Of a stretch of DNA of 64,000 nucleotides, positions 34,953 through 46,033 are shown in pieces (within the stretch, counting starts at the first letter, position 1; each line of letters opens with the position of its first letter). The notes under the pieces were generated by a model, which was not told the DNA's origin, made no database searches, and worked only from the letters and a program-made list of their open reading frames with translations. The stretch is from Shinisaurus crocodilurus (lineage: Eukaryota; Chordata; Lepidosauria; Squamata; Shinisauridae): NCBI GenBank assembly GCA_021292165.1, contig CM037876.1, positions 310,446,492 to 310,510,491 of the forward strand, read 5' to 3'. Position numbers and translations under genes: made by a program.

Positions 34953-35518
34953 TATCCTTGACATTCTGCGCCGTACGGTGGAGATTGTTCCCACAAAGCT
35001 CTTGTTCGTGCACAAATAAACTAGTTGCATTTGGTGGCTATTCCATCAACCCATCAGGGAAGATGTTACGAAAGATCCTTGCAGAAACTGCAGCTGTGTC
35101 CTGCTGCTAGAGCACCGGGGAGGTTGCTGTTGGCGTGCTGAGCTGGAGCGACGGAGAGAATGCTGGTTGGAAGCGGTTGGGAATGTTCTCTGCCTGCGTC
35201 GGAGGGTACAGCGCCTCTGTTCTGCGTGAGTCAGTGTGCTGCAGCAAGCAGAACGTGTGGCCAGACTGAGTTAGATTGATCTCTACAACTGGGGATAAGT
35301 CGGCAGTATTCAGATTAGCAGGTGGCTCGCTCTCCATCCTTGTTAACCGCACCGTTCACTTGAAGAAAGAGCAGCTCCACCGATAGCAGCATCAGCAGCT
35401 GCTTTGCACAGCTCAGGGGAGCTGCTGTCCGGAGAGGAAAAATGCAAGGCCCGGCTAGGTGTGTGTGAGATCTCTTGTGTACCTAATAAGGGCTTGCTGG
35501 ATTGTGACTCTCCTCCTG

Positions 35519-36130
35519 GCATCGTAACTGTCACCGCCTCTGTGCTGTTCCTCTGTATCCCTTACTCATCTCATATTTCAGGAAGTCCACAGGACTAGTT
35601 CCTTGGTGACTTACATAGAACAAGCCAAAGATCATAGAATCATAGAATCATAGAAAAGTAGAGTTGGAAGGGGCCTACAAGGCCATCGAGTCCAACCCCC
35701 TGCTCAATGCAGGAATCCAGGTCAAAGCATCTCTGACAGATGTCTGTCCAGCTGCACCTTGAATGTCTCCAGACTGGGAGAGCCCACCACCTCCCTAGGT
35801 AGTTGATTCCATTGTCTTATTGCTCTGACAGTCAGGAAATTTTTCCTGATGTTTAGGTGGAATCTAGGTTCCTGTAACTTGAGCCCATTATTCCGTGTCC
35901 TGCAAACTGGGATGAACGAGAAGAGATCTTTGCCCTCCTCTGTGTGACATCCCTTCAAATACTGGAAGAGTGCGATCATATCTCCCCTCAGTCTCCTCTT
36001 CTGATTGTAACTGTCACCACCTGTATGCTGGTCCTCTTGTATCTCTTTACTCATCTCGTATTTCAGGAAGTCCAGAGGACTAGTTCCTTGGTGACTTATA
36101 GAAAACAAGCCAAAAGTTGCTGCTGCTGTT
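35519..36130 (+). repeat. Left arm of an inverted duplication: units A and B, split by CR1
   Basis: Unit A (35519-35632) and unit B (36003-36130) are related repeats of about 115-125 bp sharing GTAACTGTCACC, ACTCATCTC and GGACTAGTTCCTTGGTGAC. A CR1 fragment separates them. The same units recur in reverse at 37002-37241 without the CR1. Confidence 0.85.
35633..36002 (-). mobile_element. CR1 LINE 3' end, minus strand
   Basis: The minus strand encodes the last part of CR1 ORF2 (MIALFQYLKGCHTEEGKDL, FHLNIRKNFLTVRAIRQWN, SLETFKVQLDRHL). It then runs through the short 3'UTR to the ATTCTATGATTCTATGAT end repeats at 35633. 5'-truncated. Confidence 0.88.
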
Positions 36131-36542
36131 TTTTTAATTGTCATGTTTTTGGGGTGTAGTGGCAGTTCTTTCTCAATGCTTGTGCTGCCGTGTTTTCTGT
36201 TTTTAAGTACTGTATTGTGTCATGGTGATATTTTAAAAAATAGTCATCAGGTGCCTCTTGTCCCAGGGCTGTGGGGAGGGGCAGGGAAGAAAGAACTACA
36301 TTTCCAGGCACTATTAAGTTATGGGATCTGTAAATGATTGTCCTTTGTCCTAACAGGACTGGTGATATCTCAGATAAACGTGTAGTTTTAATTAAGACTT
36401 CCTTGTAGATGTAGATGCATAAAATATTTTATAGACCTGGGCGCAGGGAGGAACATGGCGTGACTGACTTTTAAAAGGATCAGGCAAGCAGGTGATGGCG
36501 AAAATATTTTTCTGCCTGAGACCCTGCCAGTCAAAGCAGGCA

Positions 36543-36645
36543 ATGGCTGGGTTCACACAACACGCTGAGCCATGGTGGCTACAGTAAACCCTAGAACAAG
36601 CCATGGCTTCAAAGGGTGGCTTCGAAGCCATGGCTGGGAACTGGG
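36543..36645. mobile_element. MITE fragment related to the one near 1285
   Basis: GGTTCACACAACACGCTGAGCCATGG is followed by a self-complementary AAGCCATGGCTTC / CGAAGCCATGGC pair. The element is incomplete. Confidence 0.45.
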
Positions 36646-37001
36646 CTGGAGGAACAGAGACTCTGCCTTGGTATTAGGCAGCTTCCTAGCCCTCCACCAA
36701 GGAGAGCGCTACGTTGTACTGAAATAAGCTTTTGCTCTTCTCCTGCAAAGAGAGACCCTCCCTGGAGTTGCTCCAGTTCCTGTTTGTTTGCATGTATGGA
36801 TCTGAGGCTGAAGAGGGTCGACAACCCCTAGTAAGATGAGCCGCTCTCCTTGTGTCTCTTTCATCTTTGGTTATGTGCTTATGTAAAACAGTACTGGAGG
36901 TATTACCTCTAGTGAGTCTGAAGTTTGCAGTTTCTTGACCCAAGACCAGCTCAAGGGGTTTCAGCTGAAGCAGCCTGGGCACATAGCCCTCCCTCTCTGC
37001 C

Positions 37002-37241
37002 AACAGCAGCAGCAACTTTTGGCTTGTTTTCTATAAGTCACCAAGGAACTAGTCCTCTGGACTTCCTGAAATACGAGGAGATGAGTAAAGAGATACAAGA
37101 GGACCAGCATACAGGTGGTGACAGTTACAATCTTTGGCTTGTTCTATGTAAGTCACCAAGGAACTAGTCCTGTGGACTTCCTGAAATATGAGATGAGTAA
37201 GGGATACAGAGGAACAGCACAGAGGCGGTGACAGTTACAAA
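37002..37241 (-). repeat. Right arm of the inverted duplication: units B' and A', uninterrupted
   Basis: B' (37002-37130) and A' (37131-37241) are directly joined (GTTACAATCTTTGGCTTG). This is the arrangement expected before the CR1 insertion seen in the left arm. Confidence 0.85.
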
Positions 37242-39011
37242 GCAGGAATACTTTTTTCCTGCCCACACATTTTGCTAGCCCTCATTTATCCTAAACTCAG
37301 TGGCCTAATTCTCATGGGGGTTGTCGGCTTGTTTCCTGGCTGTATCACTTCAGACTACAGATGGGCACTCACTTGACTGAATGTAGACTGTGCCTACAAA
37401 TTCCCCGCACATAGAAAATTAGCACGTGAGATAAAAAGCTAGGCTAGAACTCCTCTCCCTCTCTAGTTCTCTAGATGGGTTTATGATTATTATTGTTTTG
37501 TATAGGGGAACACACAGCTGTGCAGCTTCCACCTGCAATGTGAAGTGGTACAGCCCAGACACAGGTTTAATATCTCCTTGAGAACTTACACCTAAATCTT
37601 GTCTGTTCCTCGTGACACTTCCAAGCACTACCCAAACTCTGATATTGGGGTCAGAATAAAGCATGGTAATGGAAGGAATAGATTTAGGTAAAATGAGAAT
37701 GCATGCAGCGAACTAACAGACATCCAGGAAGTGGCGCCATTACTGAAAATTTGAAAAGGGGAGAGACATGATTCAAGGGGGCGGGGGTTTCAAAGTCCCC
37801 CTCTTTGATGTCGTTAAGACTGTGAAGGAGCCATGCAGGCCTTGTGTGAGCTGCCTCTTCTTAAACCTCACAGTGACCGCAGTAGTGTTAGCAACACAAG
37901 CCAAGCAATTGCACCATGGCTTTTTTGTTGTTGTTTTCTTTTCCTTTTTTGAAGCCGAGGGATTTGTGTCTGTGACATGCATATCTAGGCTGTAGGCCCA
38001 TTTAATTCCTTATAACAATAGCCACCCAGTGTGCAGAGCCCTTAAGCTGCCCAGATCCATGGGTGTTTCCGAGGGATAATCACACACAGGTCTGAGGGGT
38101 GTTCAGACTCACACACCCCATGCACTCAGTGGTTGTGTCTGCCAGTGCACCCACTGCCCTCCCCCTGGTGGCTGCACATTCAGCATTAGTGTGAAGCGAC
38201 CCTTCATATGGGCGTGCAATGGCCCCCTTCCGAGGAGCTGAATCCTAGGTCTGCCAGAGTTCTAACATGCATCCGCTTCCTTCATGGTAATGCCGAACAT
38301 GTGGTTGTGTTGGCAGTGGAGGGCAGGGACTAGAAGCATGACCTCGCTCCCTCCGGCCTACGTACGGCAAGCGTGTGGAGAAGGTCTGAACGGACCTCGG
38401 GTCTACACATGCGGCTCATTGTGGTTGCAGAGTGAACCGACTCAAGTCAGACATTTTTGAATCCCCCTCTTTGTTCCCTGAAGGTAGAAAATTAGGAGAG
38501 CAGAGACTAGAACCCTTTCCCTTGATAGGCGGCAGTCCTAAATGCACTCCTAGGGAGGAAGCCCCATCGGACACAATGGAACTTACTTTGAGGGAGCTGC
38601 CTTCTACTGAGTCACACCGCTGGCCCAACGAACCCAGTACTGTCTATATCGCGGGTGGGCAACGTGGTGCCTGAGGGCCCCGACGCACCTCTGGACACCT
38701 TTCTTGGCACCCTCGAAGGTGCCTACCCCTCCCACTTCTTTTTAAAAAATCAACACATTTCCTAACTAGCAGCTGGGATTGCTGTGAAATAGGTTTCGGT
38801 TGGTGCTGAGAACTGTGGGTGCCAAGGAATTGCTTAGCGGGTTGAGAGTCAAATGCTACCTCTGCCTTGCATTCAGTCTTTTGGGTGGTTTACTTGTCTT
38901 TTCCCCTCCCCCCCTCCCCCCCATCGTACCTATTTTGTGGTGGTGCCCAGGACAGTTTCTCAAGTTGCCAAATGTGGCCACGGACCAAAAAACTTGCGTA
39001 CCCCTGGTCCA
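37242..39011. other. No gene recognised
   Basis: The part at 38655-38990 has loosely self-complementary segments (GGTGGGCAACGTGGTGCC with CACCAAAATAGG-type partners) and may be an old DNA transposon. The rest is unassigned. Confidence 0.5.
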
Positions 39012-39137
39012 CATTGACCATCAGCTGCTCTCCAAGGTTTCAGACAGGGGACTTTCCCCAGCCCTACCTGGAGATGCGGGGGATTGAACCTGGGACCTTC
39101 TGCATGCAAAGCGTGTGCTCTACCACTGAGCTGCAGC
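39012..39137 (-). mobile_element. Ala-tRNA-like SINE, 5' two thirds
   Basis: The minus strand starts GGCTGCAGCTCAGTGGTAGA. The anticodon-loop position reads TTTGCAT (anticodon TGC), supporting an Ala tRNA origin. Confidence 0.78.
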
Positions 39138-40889
39138 CTCTTCAGAATATGCATGCTATAGGGTTGCGCCGTCGGTTTGTTTTCAGGACGTGATGTGAAC
39201 AGCCACACATTCTTAAGCATTGCTGTAGCAATTTCCCCAGCGAGTCCCAACTTCCTTCATGTCTTCTGGCCTCCTCTAGCAGTTAATTCCATGCCTGGCG
39301 ACTGGGTGAGAGTGGAGCTCTGCCATGACTCACCCTTCTTCCTTTTGTTTGCACCAGCCCTGTAATATAACCTTGGCAGGTTGTTGGTTGGGTCAACTTT
39401 CATTTCCTCCTCTGCTGTGTAGCACAACTCGTCTGGCAAGCTGGTTCCTGTGCCTGCAGGAGGAAACCAGCCCCGTTGTTTCTGCTGTAGCTTCAGTTTA
39501 AAAGGCCCATGAACTAGGCAAGCATCAGCACCGCAACCCAATGGGAATTGAAAGGCAGACTCAGTCAGGAGTATGCAATTAGTTTTGGGGGCGAGGATGG
39601 GACTCTGCGCCCAACTCTGAAGACCCCCCCCAAAAAAGAGTGGAGGTGGGTGTGGGTCATTGCCTCATTTCAGCCCAGTGCCAAGGAAACTGAGTGGCAA
39701 AGAGTTTCAGGAAACTTCTCACACAGCATATTATCGTTGAGCCATGACTGTGTATGGGCTTAATGATGCACAGGGCTTATCCAGTTTAGAAGAAGAGTCC
39801 ACAAGTGGGGAGGTCAGGAGAACGAGGGCGGCTCAGTGTGGACATTTCCCCTCAACCAGTTTGCCAACACATTCTCAAACCTGAAGTTTACCAAGAGAAC
39901 CAAAGACTCCCTTATTTGCTTTTGTATTGTCATCTGTGGGTATATTCAGTGGTATCCGTCCACCAATAGAATGGACACCAGTAGTGGAATGGATTTCTCC
40001 TGCCTCCAGTAGCCCTCCCTGTGCGCTCCCCAGGTCTCCTCCAGCGGGTTGAGGGACCCTCTGGAGGAGACTTGGGGGGGGAAGAAGGGGAAGTCCCACT
40101 GTGTGAGCAGGTGTCCCTCGCACGACATTGGATGCAGATCCACATCATACTTACGTTCAGAACCCTTTAACGGTTGTGAGCTGCTTTGGGAGCCAATCTG
40201 GGCTGAAAAGTATAATATAATATTATATATCAAGTATAATAAATAAAAAGTTGCTTGTTGTAAATGTTGCATCCTGGGTTATGTAAACAGTCCGATCTGT
40301 GCTGGCCCTGGTCCGATCCCCTTCTGCAGTGGTCCTGGCTGGTGCCCCTTGAGTTGTGCCGCCCTAGGCAGCTGCCTAGCCTCTGTATGTTCAAGAAGAC
40401 CCGCCTCTCCCGTCACTCCCGCATTTTGGTTTGATGATGACTGCCAGTGCCCGGTCCTAGCCCACCACGGTTCCTTCAGTTTTATGGAGGAGCTTCCTGG
40501 CTGGTGCCATCCAAGCTGCCTCCGTAGAGCTTTCTTCTGACACTGCTCATCTTCCAAAATGGCCGGACGCCTTCCTTGTGGAGAACCTCTGGGATCCCTC
40601 TTGTTCACGAAGGCGTCCTGTTAAAGACCTTAATATTTCAGCATGCTTCTAGTGTTCTGTTTTGTTTAATGGGCTGCTACACTTCTACATTTGTGTATAG
40701 TTTTAGTGCTGCTGTTTCAGCATTTTTTGTATATATTCTTTTGTCTTTATTTTGTGTGATTTTGATTGCACTTTTGTAAATTTGCTTGGATGTCTTTAAT
40801 GGTAAAGCAGGAGCCTGATAATAATCGTTACTACTACCTGCAATGGTGACAGCTAGAAGCTTTTTTTTTTTTTAAAGGAAAACAGCTGT
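39138..40889. other. No gene recognised
   Basis: 40160-40275 resembles an L2-like tail (TTGTGAGCTGCTTTGGGAGC, AATAAATAAAAAG). The CCGCCCTAGGCAGCTGCCTAG motif at 40361 is a remnant of the CAGGGCCGGTGC hAT family. Confidence 0.5.
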
Positions 40890-41400
40890 TCTTCTGGGGC
40901 TCTTCAGTGTCCTTTGGATATGTTCCATACCCCAGCTACTACTCCAGCTACTACTCTCCCAAAGCAGCTACTTTACTCCCAACTCAAGGATGGAAAGCGG
41001 AATATCGGTGGTCAATATAAGAGGTTTAAAGATGTTCATAAGGCTAATCTAAAAAAATGCAATATAAACATCGAAAACTGGGAAGCTCTGGCCCATGAAC
41101 GATCTAAATGGAGGTTGGCCTTTCACAAAGGTTCCATGGACTTTGAAGAAGCCCGAGTGCAAGGTGAAAGGGAGAAACGTGCTAAGCGAAAAGCACGTCA
41201 AATGAACCCTTTACAGGACCATCTTCTATCTGGTAACCTGTGTCCTCACTGTGGGAAGCTGTGTGGATCTAGAATTGGCCTCCACAGTCACTTACGGACC
41301 CATCGCTGGAGTCTACACAATCTTCTTTAGAATTTCCTCCTTTTATCCCGGAAGACAATCTTACTCGGCCACGAGTGATTGCCTGATGGATGACTCCGCA
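40890..41400 (+). mobile_element. LINE 3' end encoding a C-terminal C2H2 finger
   Basis: The frame 40914-41330 encodes KQLLYSQLKDGKRNIGGQYK, KWRLAFHKGSMDFEEARVQG and a finger CPHCGKLCGSRIGLHSHLRTH with both Cys and both His kept. This is the C-terminal end of a known kind of vertebrate non-LTR retrotransposon ORF2 whose clade I cannot name with certainty. The 3'UTR ends GAGTGATTGCCTGATGG. Confidence 0.78.
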
Positions 41401-41674
41401 TGTGGAATGGACGCAGCCCGCCGGAAAGCCTTGCTGCCCACAAAGATCAGCCCAGCAGCTGTACCTCCGTGCTGCCGCACACACCTGCATGGATGCCCAA
41501 GGCTTGGCGTGGCTGCTTCTGTATTTGCTGAGGTCGGACTCTGGCTTCTGCGGGCTGCTGTGGTGCTGCTGAAATGTCAAGATCCCGTGAAGAATGTGGC
41601 TGCGCGGTCTTTGCCGCCGCTGCCTCAAAAGCCCAGATGGAACTGCTCTAGGCCACTTTGAATTAAAAGGGGAA

Positions 41675-41861
41675 GGGCTGTAGCTCAATGGTAGAGCATC
41701 TGCTTCGCATGCCGAAGGTCCCAGGTTCAATTCCCGGCTTCTCCAGGTAGGGCTGGAAAAAGTCCTGCCTGAAAGCCTGGAGAGCCGCGGCCGCTGCCAG
41801 TCTGTGTCGGCGACACTGCGCTAGATGGACCAAGGGCCTGACTCCGTCTAAGGCAGCTTCC
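41675..41861 (+). mobile_element. Ala-tRNA-like SINE, best-preserved copy
   Basis: The first 70 bases fold as a tRNA: GGGCTGTAGCTCAATGGTAG, loop TTCGCAT (anticodon CGC), then GGTTCAATTCCCGG. The body CAGGTAGGGCTGG, the TCTGTGTCGGCGACACTG part and the tail TAGATGGACCAAGGGCCTG show it is a SINE and not a tRNA gene. Confidence 0.8.
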
Positions 41862-43326
41862 GCTGTCCCCAAGACCTGTTTATGGATTGGGTGGGTTTAG
41901 TGTTCCTCTTCCCTGCTTGTGTTTCCTGCAGGAAAACACAGCAGGACTGGCCCGCAGAGGGTAAGGCAGACTGTGTGGGTCGCTTAGCACCAGCCATTTG
42001 CTGGGACTCTTGATTCGACTGCAGGTTGTTCAGAATTAGGTGCTAAGAGACCTTTCAGCGCCTGCCCACAACAGAATCAAAAGCATGCCGCATTTTTAAT
42101 GTATGTCTTTTTTTAAAGACCAGACGGAAGCCCATCCCCATAACAGTAGCCATAGTGGCTGGATGGGGGTTTTAGCTGAGGCAGCGCGGCACACCTTGGA
42201 AGGAGAACTGCTGGCGCAAAGGGGGAAAGTGGACCATGGGGTGGCTTCTTGCCAAAAAGGTGGCGGGGTGGTGGTGGTTTGAGTAAAGGAGTCGGGAGCC
42301 AGGCAAGGCTTCGGATTGAGCCTGCGGTGACTCTTCAGTGCCAGGTTATAGAGCTTATTCTCTCCTGGGGGTGGGGTGGGGGGCACAAGCCAGGCATTGT
42401 GACCCCTGGGCAGGCTTGAGGCCCCGGCATGGAGGAGGAGGAGGAGGAGGAAAGTGGGAGCAGAAAGAGAAGGTGCTCAGTTAAGATGCTGGTGGATCAA
42501 CAGCTTTGGGCTTCTGTCGTGCTCTGGAGCAGTCTGGAATCTGTTTCTTGCGGTTGCCTGATATTGCATCGGCCACTCAGAGATTCAGGCTCACGGACGG
42601 CTTTGTAACTGGAGGGGGGGGGGAGATTGTGCTCAGACCTATCTGCATGCCAAGCATGTGCTTCCCCCACTGAGCGATGGGCCATCTCCACTGTTTCTTC
42701 GGCCCTAGAGCCTCCCTGTGAAGTAGCAATTGGAGAGCATGCCCTGTGCCTGGGGCGGTCTCTGAGAGTACTACTTATAGGGCATGTCCCAGTGGCTCTT
42801 CTGCCATCACAGCGAGCCCCAGACCAAGGGGAGAAAGATAACTGCAGCTGTTTCCACAACACCCTCTTCCCACCCCCATCCCACTCCCAGCTATACCTGA
42901 GCCAGCTGTCTGGCCGGCCGGCCCACACAAGCATCACCTGTTGGCTAGCAACCCTACCAGGGCTCAGCCCCAGAACCATTTCTAGCGGTGCCAGTACCCA
43001 GCCCTGGAACATGTGAAATAATAACTAAAATGTGTGAGTATCAGCTCAGTGAGTTAACAATATTAACCCAAACCGGCTCTTGCCTAGAAAGAAACAATCT
43101 GGACTTTCTGGCTCTCCTGGGTGAATTAGGGCAGTTGGGAGAGTTTGGGCTCAAGTTCTGCTGAAACCCTGATGCCCACTGGCCATAAAAGGAAGAACAG
43201 GGGCAGAGAAAAGGGCCACGCAAGGGCCACAACTGTGCTAGTCTTTGTGGCTGATACTTAAACTCTGGTCTTCCTGACCTCTGTGGCTCCCATGGCGGGC
43301 TTTCTGCCTTTCTGGGGTATATTTTG
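41862..43326. other. No gene recognised
   Basis: The largest frame (minus strand, 43012-42497) runs through a degraded Ala-SINE at about 42545-42690 and has no domain. Confidence 0.5.
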
Positions 43327-43490
43327 ATCATAGGATCATGGAGTTGGAAGGGGCCTACAAGGCCATCGAGTCCAACCCCCTGCTCAATGCAGGAAACTAG
43401 AGGAGGGGTCTCCCATCCAAGGTGATAACCAGGCCTGACCCTGCTTAGCTTTCCATGCTCAGACAAGCTGAGCCAGCGTGAGCCACAGGG
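43327..43490 (-). mobile_element. 5S-rRNA-headed SINE, copy 3
   Basis: Head and tail as in the copies near 34.5 kb. Two small differences occur in the promoter region (GGTTATCACCTTGG where the others have GGTTGTTACTTGG). Confidence 0.82.
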
Positions 43491-43675
43491 GTGAGACGAA
43501 GTCGGTGAAGGCCCAGCTGTGGTTTGTGTGGCCACGTTGGTGTGATTGTGACCCAAGTGCAGAGGCCTGGGCGAACACCGTAAACCAGTGCTGTGATGTT
43601 TGCGGAATAGCGCCAGAGTGCCGGATTTTGTATCCTTGTACATTAACCAGTTGTGTGGAAAATGCCTCCATGTTT

Positions 43676-43698
43676 GAGGGAGGGAGGGAGGGAGGGAG
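43676..43698. repeat. (GAGG)n microsatellite
   Basis: Five to six GAGG/GGGA units. Confidence 0.88.
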
Positions 43699-43854
43699 GA
43701 AGATAAGTGGTGAATTCATGTGTGTTATCTCTGTGGAACAGCTGGGACATTGTGGGGTAGGCAACTTTTCACAGTAGAAACTCAACACCTCCTATATGCA
43801 GGAAAAGGCCAGGTGTTTTGGTTTTTTTTTTTAAATTAAAAATAGTGCTAGCTG

Positions 43855-44027
43855 GTCCTTTGTGTTGTCTGTTATCGCTTTTCAGTGGTTTCCTGGAAAG
43901 AAGCTCTTTGATTCACTGAGTGTGTGTGTGTGTGCGTGCGTGTGTGTGTTCGATCAAATGTGGGCAGGTGGTTCACCTGTGTCTCCACATGAGAAGTGGC
44001 TGATCTCACCAGTGGTTGGCATAAATG
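43855..44027 (+). repeat. 173-bp direct repeat, left copy
   Basis: Begins TCCTTTGTGTTGTCTGTTA, spans a TG/CG microsatellite and ends CCAGTGGTTGGCATAAATG. About 88% similar by eye to 45862-46033. L1 sequence starts soon after it. Confidence 0.8.
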
Positions 44028-44044
44028 TAGCCTGTCAGTTCCAA

Positions 44045-45168
44045 ATTTGAAACTGTATTATATTACAAGTTGTATTAATTGGATTGTAGATTGGTTATTA
44101 GAACCTAATTCTATTACCTACTTATTTGAAAGAGCTCTAATAAAGGCTCCTCTGCATGAAACATTATGGGGAAATAATACCTGCAGAACAATTGAGCCCC
44201 CCCTCCCCCAGTGTTAATTTCAAATTTATTAAGTGTATGGGATCAATATAAAAATTTGTTAAGCTCTTCTGTATCCCCCTTTGAAATCGGTGCTAGAAAA
44301 ATTAGAAGCAGGAGTAAGTTCAAATGATAAAATCTGGAACGAAATTAACCTTTTTAGGTATAAGGATTTTTGGGAGCAGAACAATATAATATCGTACTCA
44401 GAAATAAAAAAGAAATCAAATGATGTTCCCCCCCATGGTTTGAATTTTTTCAAATTCTATCAGTTATCACTGAGTATCTTAAATCGAAACAACAGCTAAG
44501 AGATGTGACTACCGTTTGAGCAACTGAGAATGAGGCATAAAGAACATTTAGTATCTAAAATCTTATAAATTACTCTTAAAAGAAGAAATGGAACCAGAAC
44601 AGGTTAAAGATTATATGGTTAAGTGGGCACAAAGTATTGGAAAGAATATTCCAGTGGAAATATGGGAAAACCTCCTGAGTAAGAGCCATAATTTTTCATT
44701 AAACATGTCAGTTAGAGAAAATCTGTGTAAGGTGATGATGAGGTGGTTCATAACAACAGTCAAAATAAATAAAATAAGAATTATCCAATTAATTGTTGGA
44801 AATGTCAAACACCTAGGATATTTTTTAAACCATGTATGGTGGTGGGAATGCTCTTTGGGAAAAATATATTGGAGAATAATTTATAAAAATATGGAAGAAA
44901 TATTAGGCTACAAAATTTCATTAGATCCCATGTTTCATCGTCTTAATTTTATAGATGGATTTGTTATTCAACAATATAAGGAATTAACAGCTTATATGTT
45001 GGCTGCAGCAAGAATATTGTATGCAAAAGGTGGAGAGGACAAACAACACCTTCTAGGGATGAGTGGTTGGAGAAAATGTGGGACTTCGCTAGGAGGGCAA
45101 AATTAACATTAGAACGGCTGAAAAGACAAAGACATTTGTAAAAAATTGGACACGCTTTATTAATTTCC
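44045..45168 (+). mobile_element. L1 LINE, C-terminal part of ORF2, degraded
   Basis: The frame 44588-45106 matches L1 ORF2 downstream of the reverse transcriptase: KVMMRWFITTVKINKI, VWWWECSLGKIYWRIIYKNM, ELTAYMLAAARILYAK. Upstream frames to 44080 also look like L1 (LFRYKDFWEQNNIISYSEIK). Frameshifts and stops break it. A 343-bp foreign unit ends it at 45169, and an L1-like 3'UTR seems to resume at 45512-45605. Confidence 0.78.
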
Positions 45169-45511
45169 ACCGATCTTCACCTTCTAATCAAACACATAAG
45201 AGCCCCAACCCCTACCATTTTTAAAAACGTGTGTCTAGTCCTCATGATTACAGTGAAAAAGCTCCAAAATGCTTTGGCTGCGCCTATGATGCAGAACTCA
45301 AGAAGGGCCTGAGCAGTGGTGGTGATGAGCAGTGTCCGTGTCCAGTACGGTTCTTTGCCCCTCTCTCATGGCCACGCTTTCCTGTGCCGACCCCACCCAT
45401 TCCCGCTCCACAGCCATGCACTGTCTGCCCTCCAAACTCATCCCTTCAAGCTGCTTTCCAGAATTGCCACCAGAAGGTGCTTAAGGAGAGACAGAGGCCC
45501 TTGGACGCTAA
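45169..45511 (+). repeat. 343-bp unit, inverted partner at 48474-48816
   Basis: I counted four differences from the partner over 343 bp. An open frame (45231-45575) covers most of it, with the peptide CFGCAYDAELKKGLSSGGDE and onward shared by both copies. It has no domain I recognise. It interrupts L1 sequence. Confidence 0.88.
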
Positions 45512-45861
45512 CAGGGCAATATATCAAAATATCGTAAAGCAATATATCAAAATATTCAGTTTTGTTTTTCAATAACTTGATTTAGTTATTTGTAACATTT
45601 ATGGATAAATAAATAAAGAAGAAGAAAACGATTACTGGTAACTTTGGATTTAAGAAACCTGTAATGTATATACCGTAAGTGAACGTGAAAGCGTATATAT
45701 CTTATTTAAGTGATTTAGAGAAGGGATGTCTCTTTGATTGATGTATATAATATATATTCTATTACTCTTATTGTATGGTAGAAAAAGTTTCAGGATGATT
45801 GTAGTAGCAGAGCAACAACTTAATTATATAGATAGATAGGTAGATAGATTGTACCAACTTG

Positions 45862-46033
45862 TCCTTTGTGTTGTCTGTTACCTCTCTTTAGACAGCTTCT
45901 GGAAAGAAGCTCTTTGAGTCACTGTGTGTGTGTGTGCGTGCGTGCGTGTGTGCGTTCAGTGAAATGTGGGCAGGTGGTTCACCTGTGTCTCCACATGAGA
46001 AGTGGTTGATTTCACCAGTGGTTGGCATAAATG
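45862..46033 (+). repeat. 173-bp direct repeat, right copy
   Basis: Same boundaries as the left copy 2 kb upstream, lying just beyond the L1 segment. Far too long and too diverged to be an ordinary target duplication. Confidence 0.8.

Noticed and set aside
41675..41745. Possible tRNA-Ala gene
   Set aside because: It folds like a tRNA but is continuous with a SINE body and tail found at several other places in the window.
42497..43012. 171-codon minus-strand frame
   Set aside because: Runs through a degraded SINE and overlaps a plus-strand frame of similar length; no domain.
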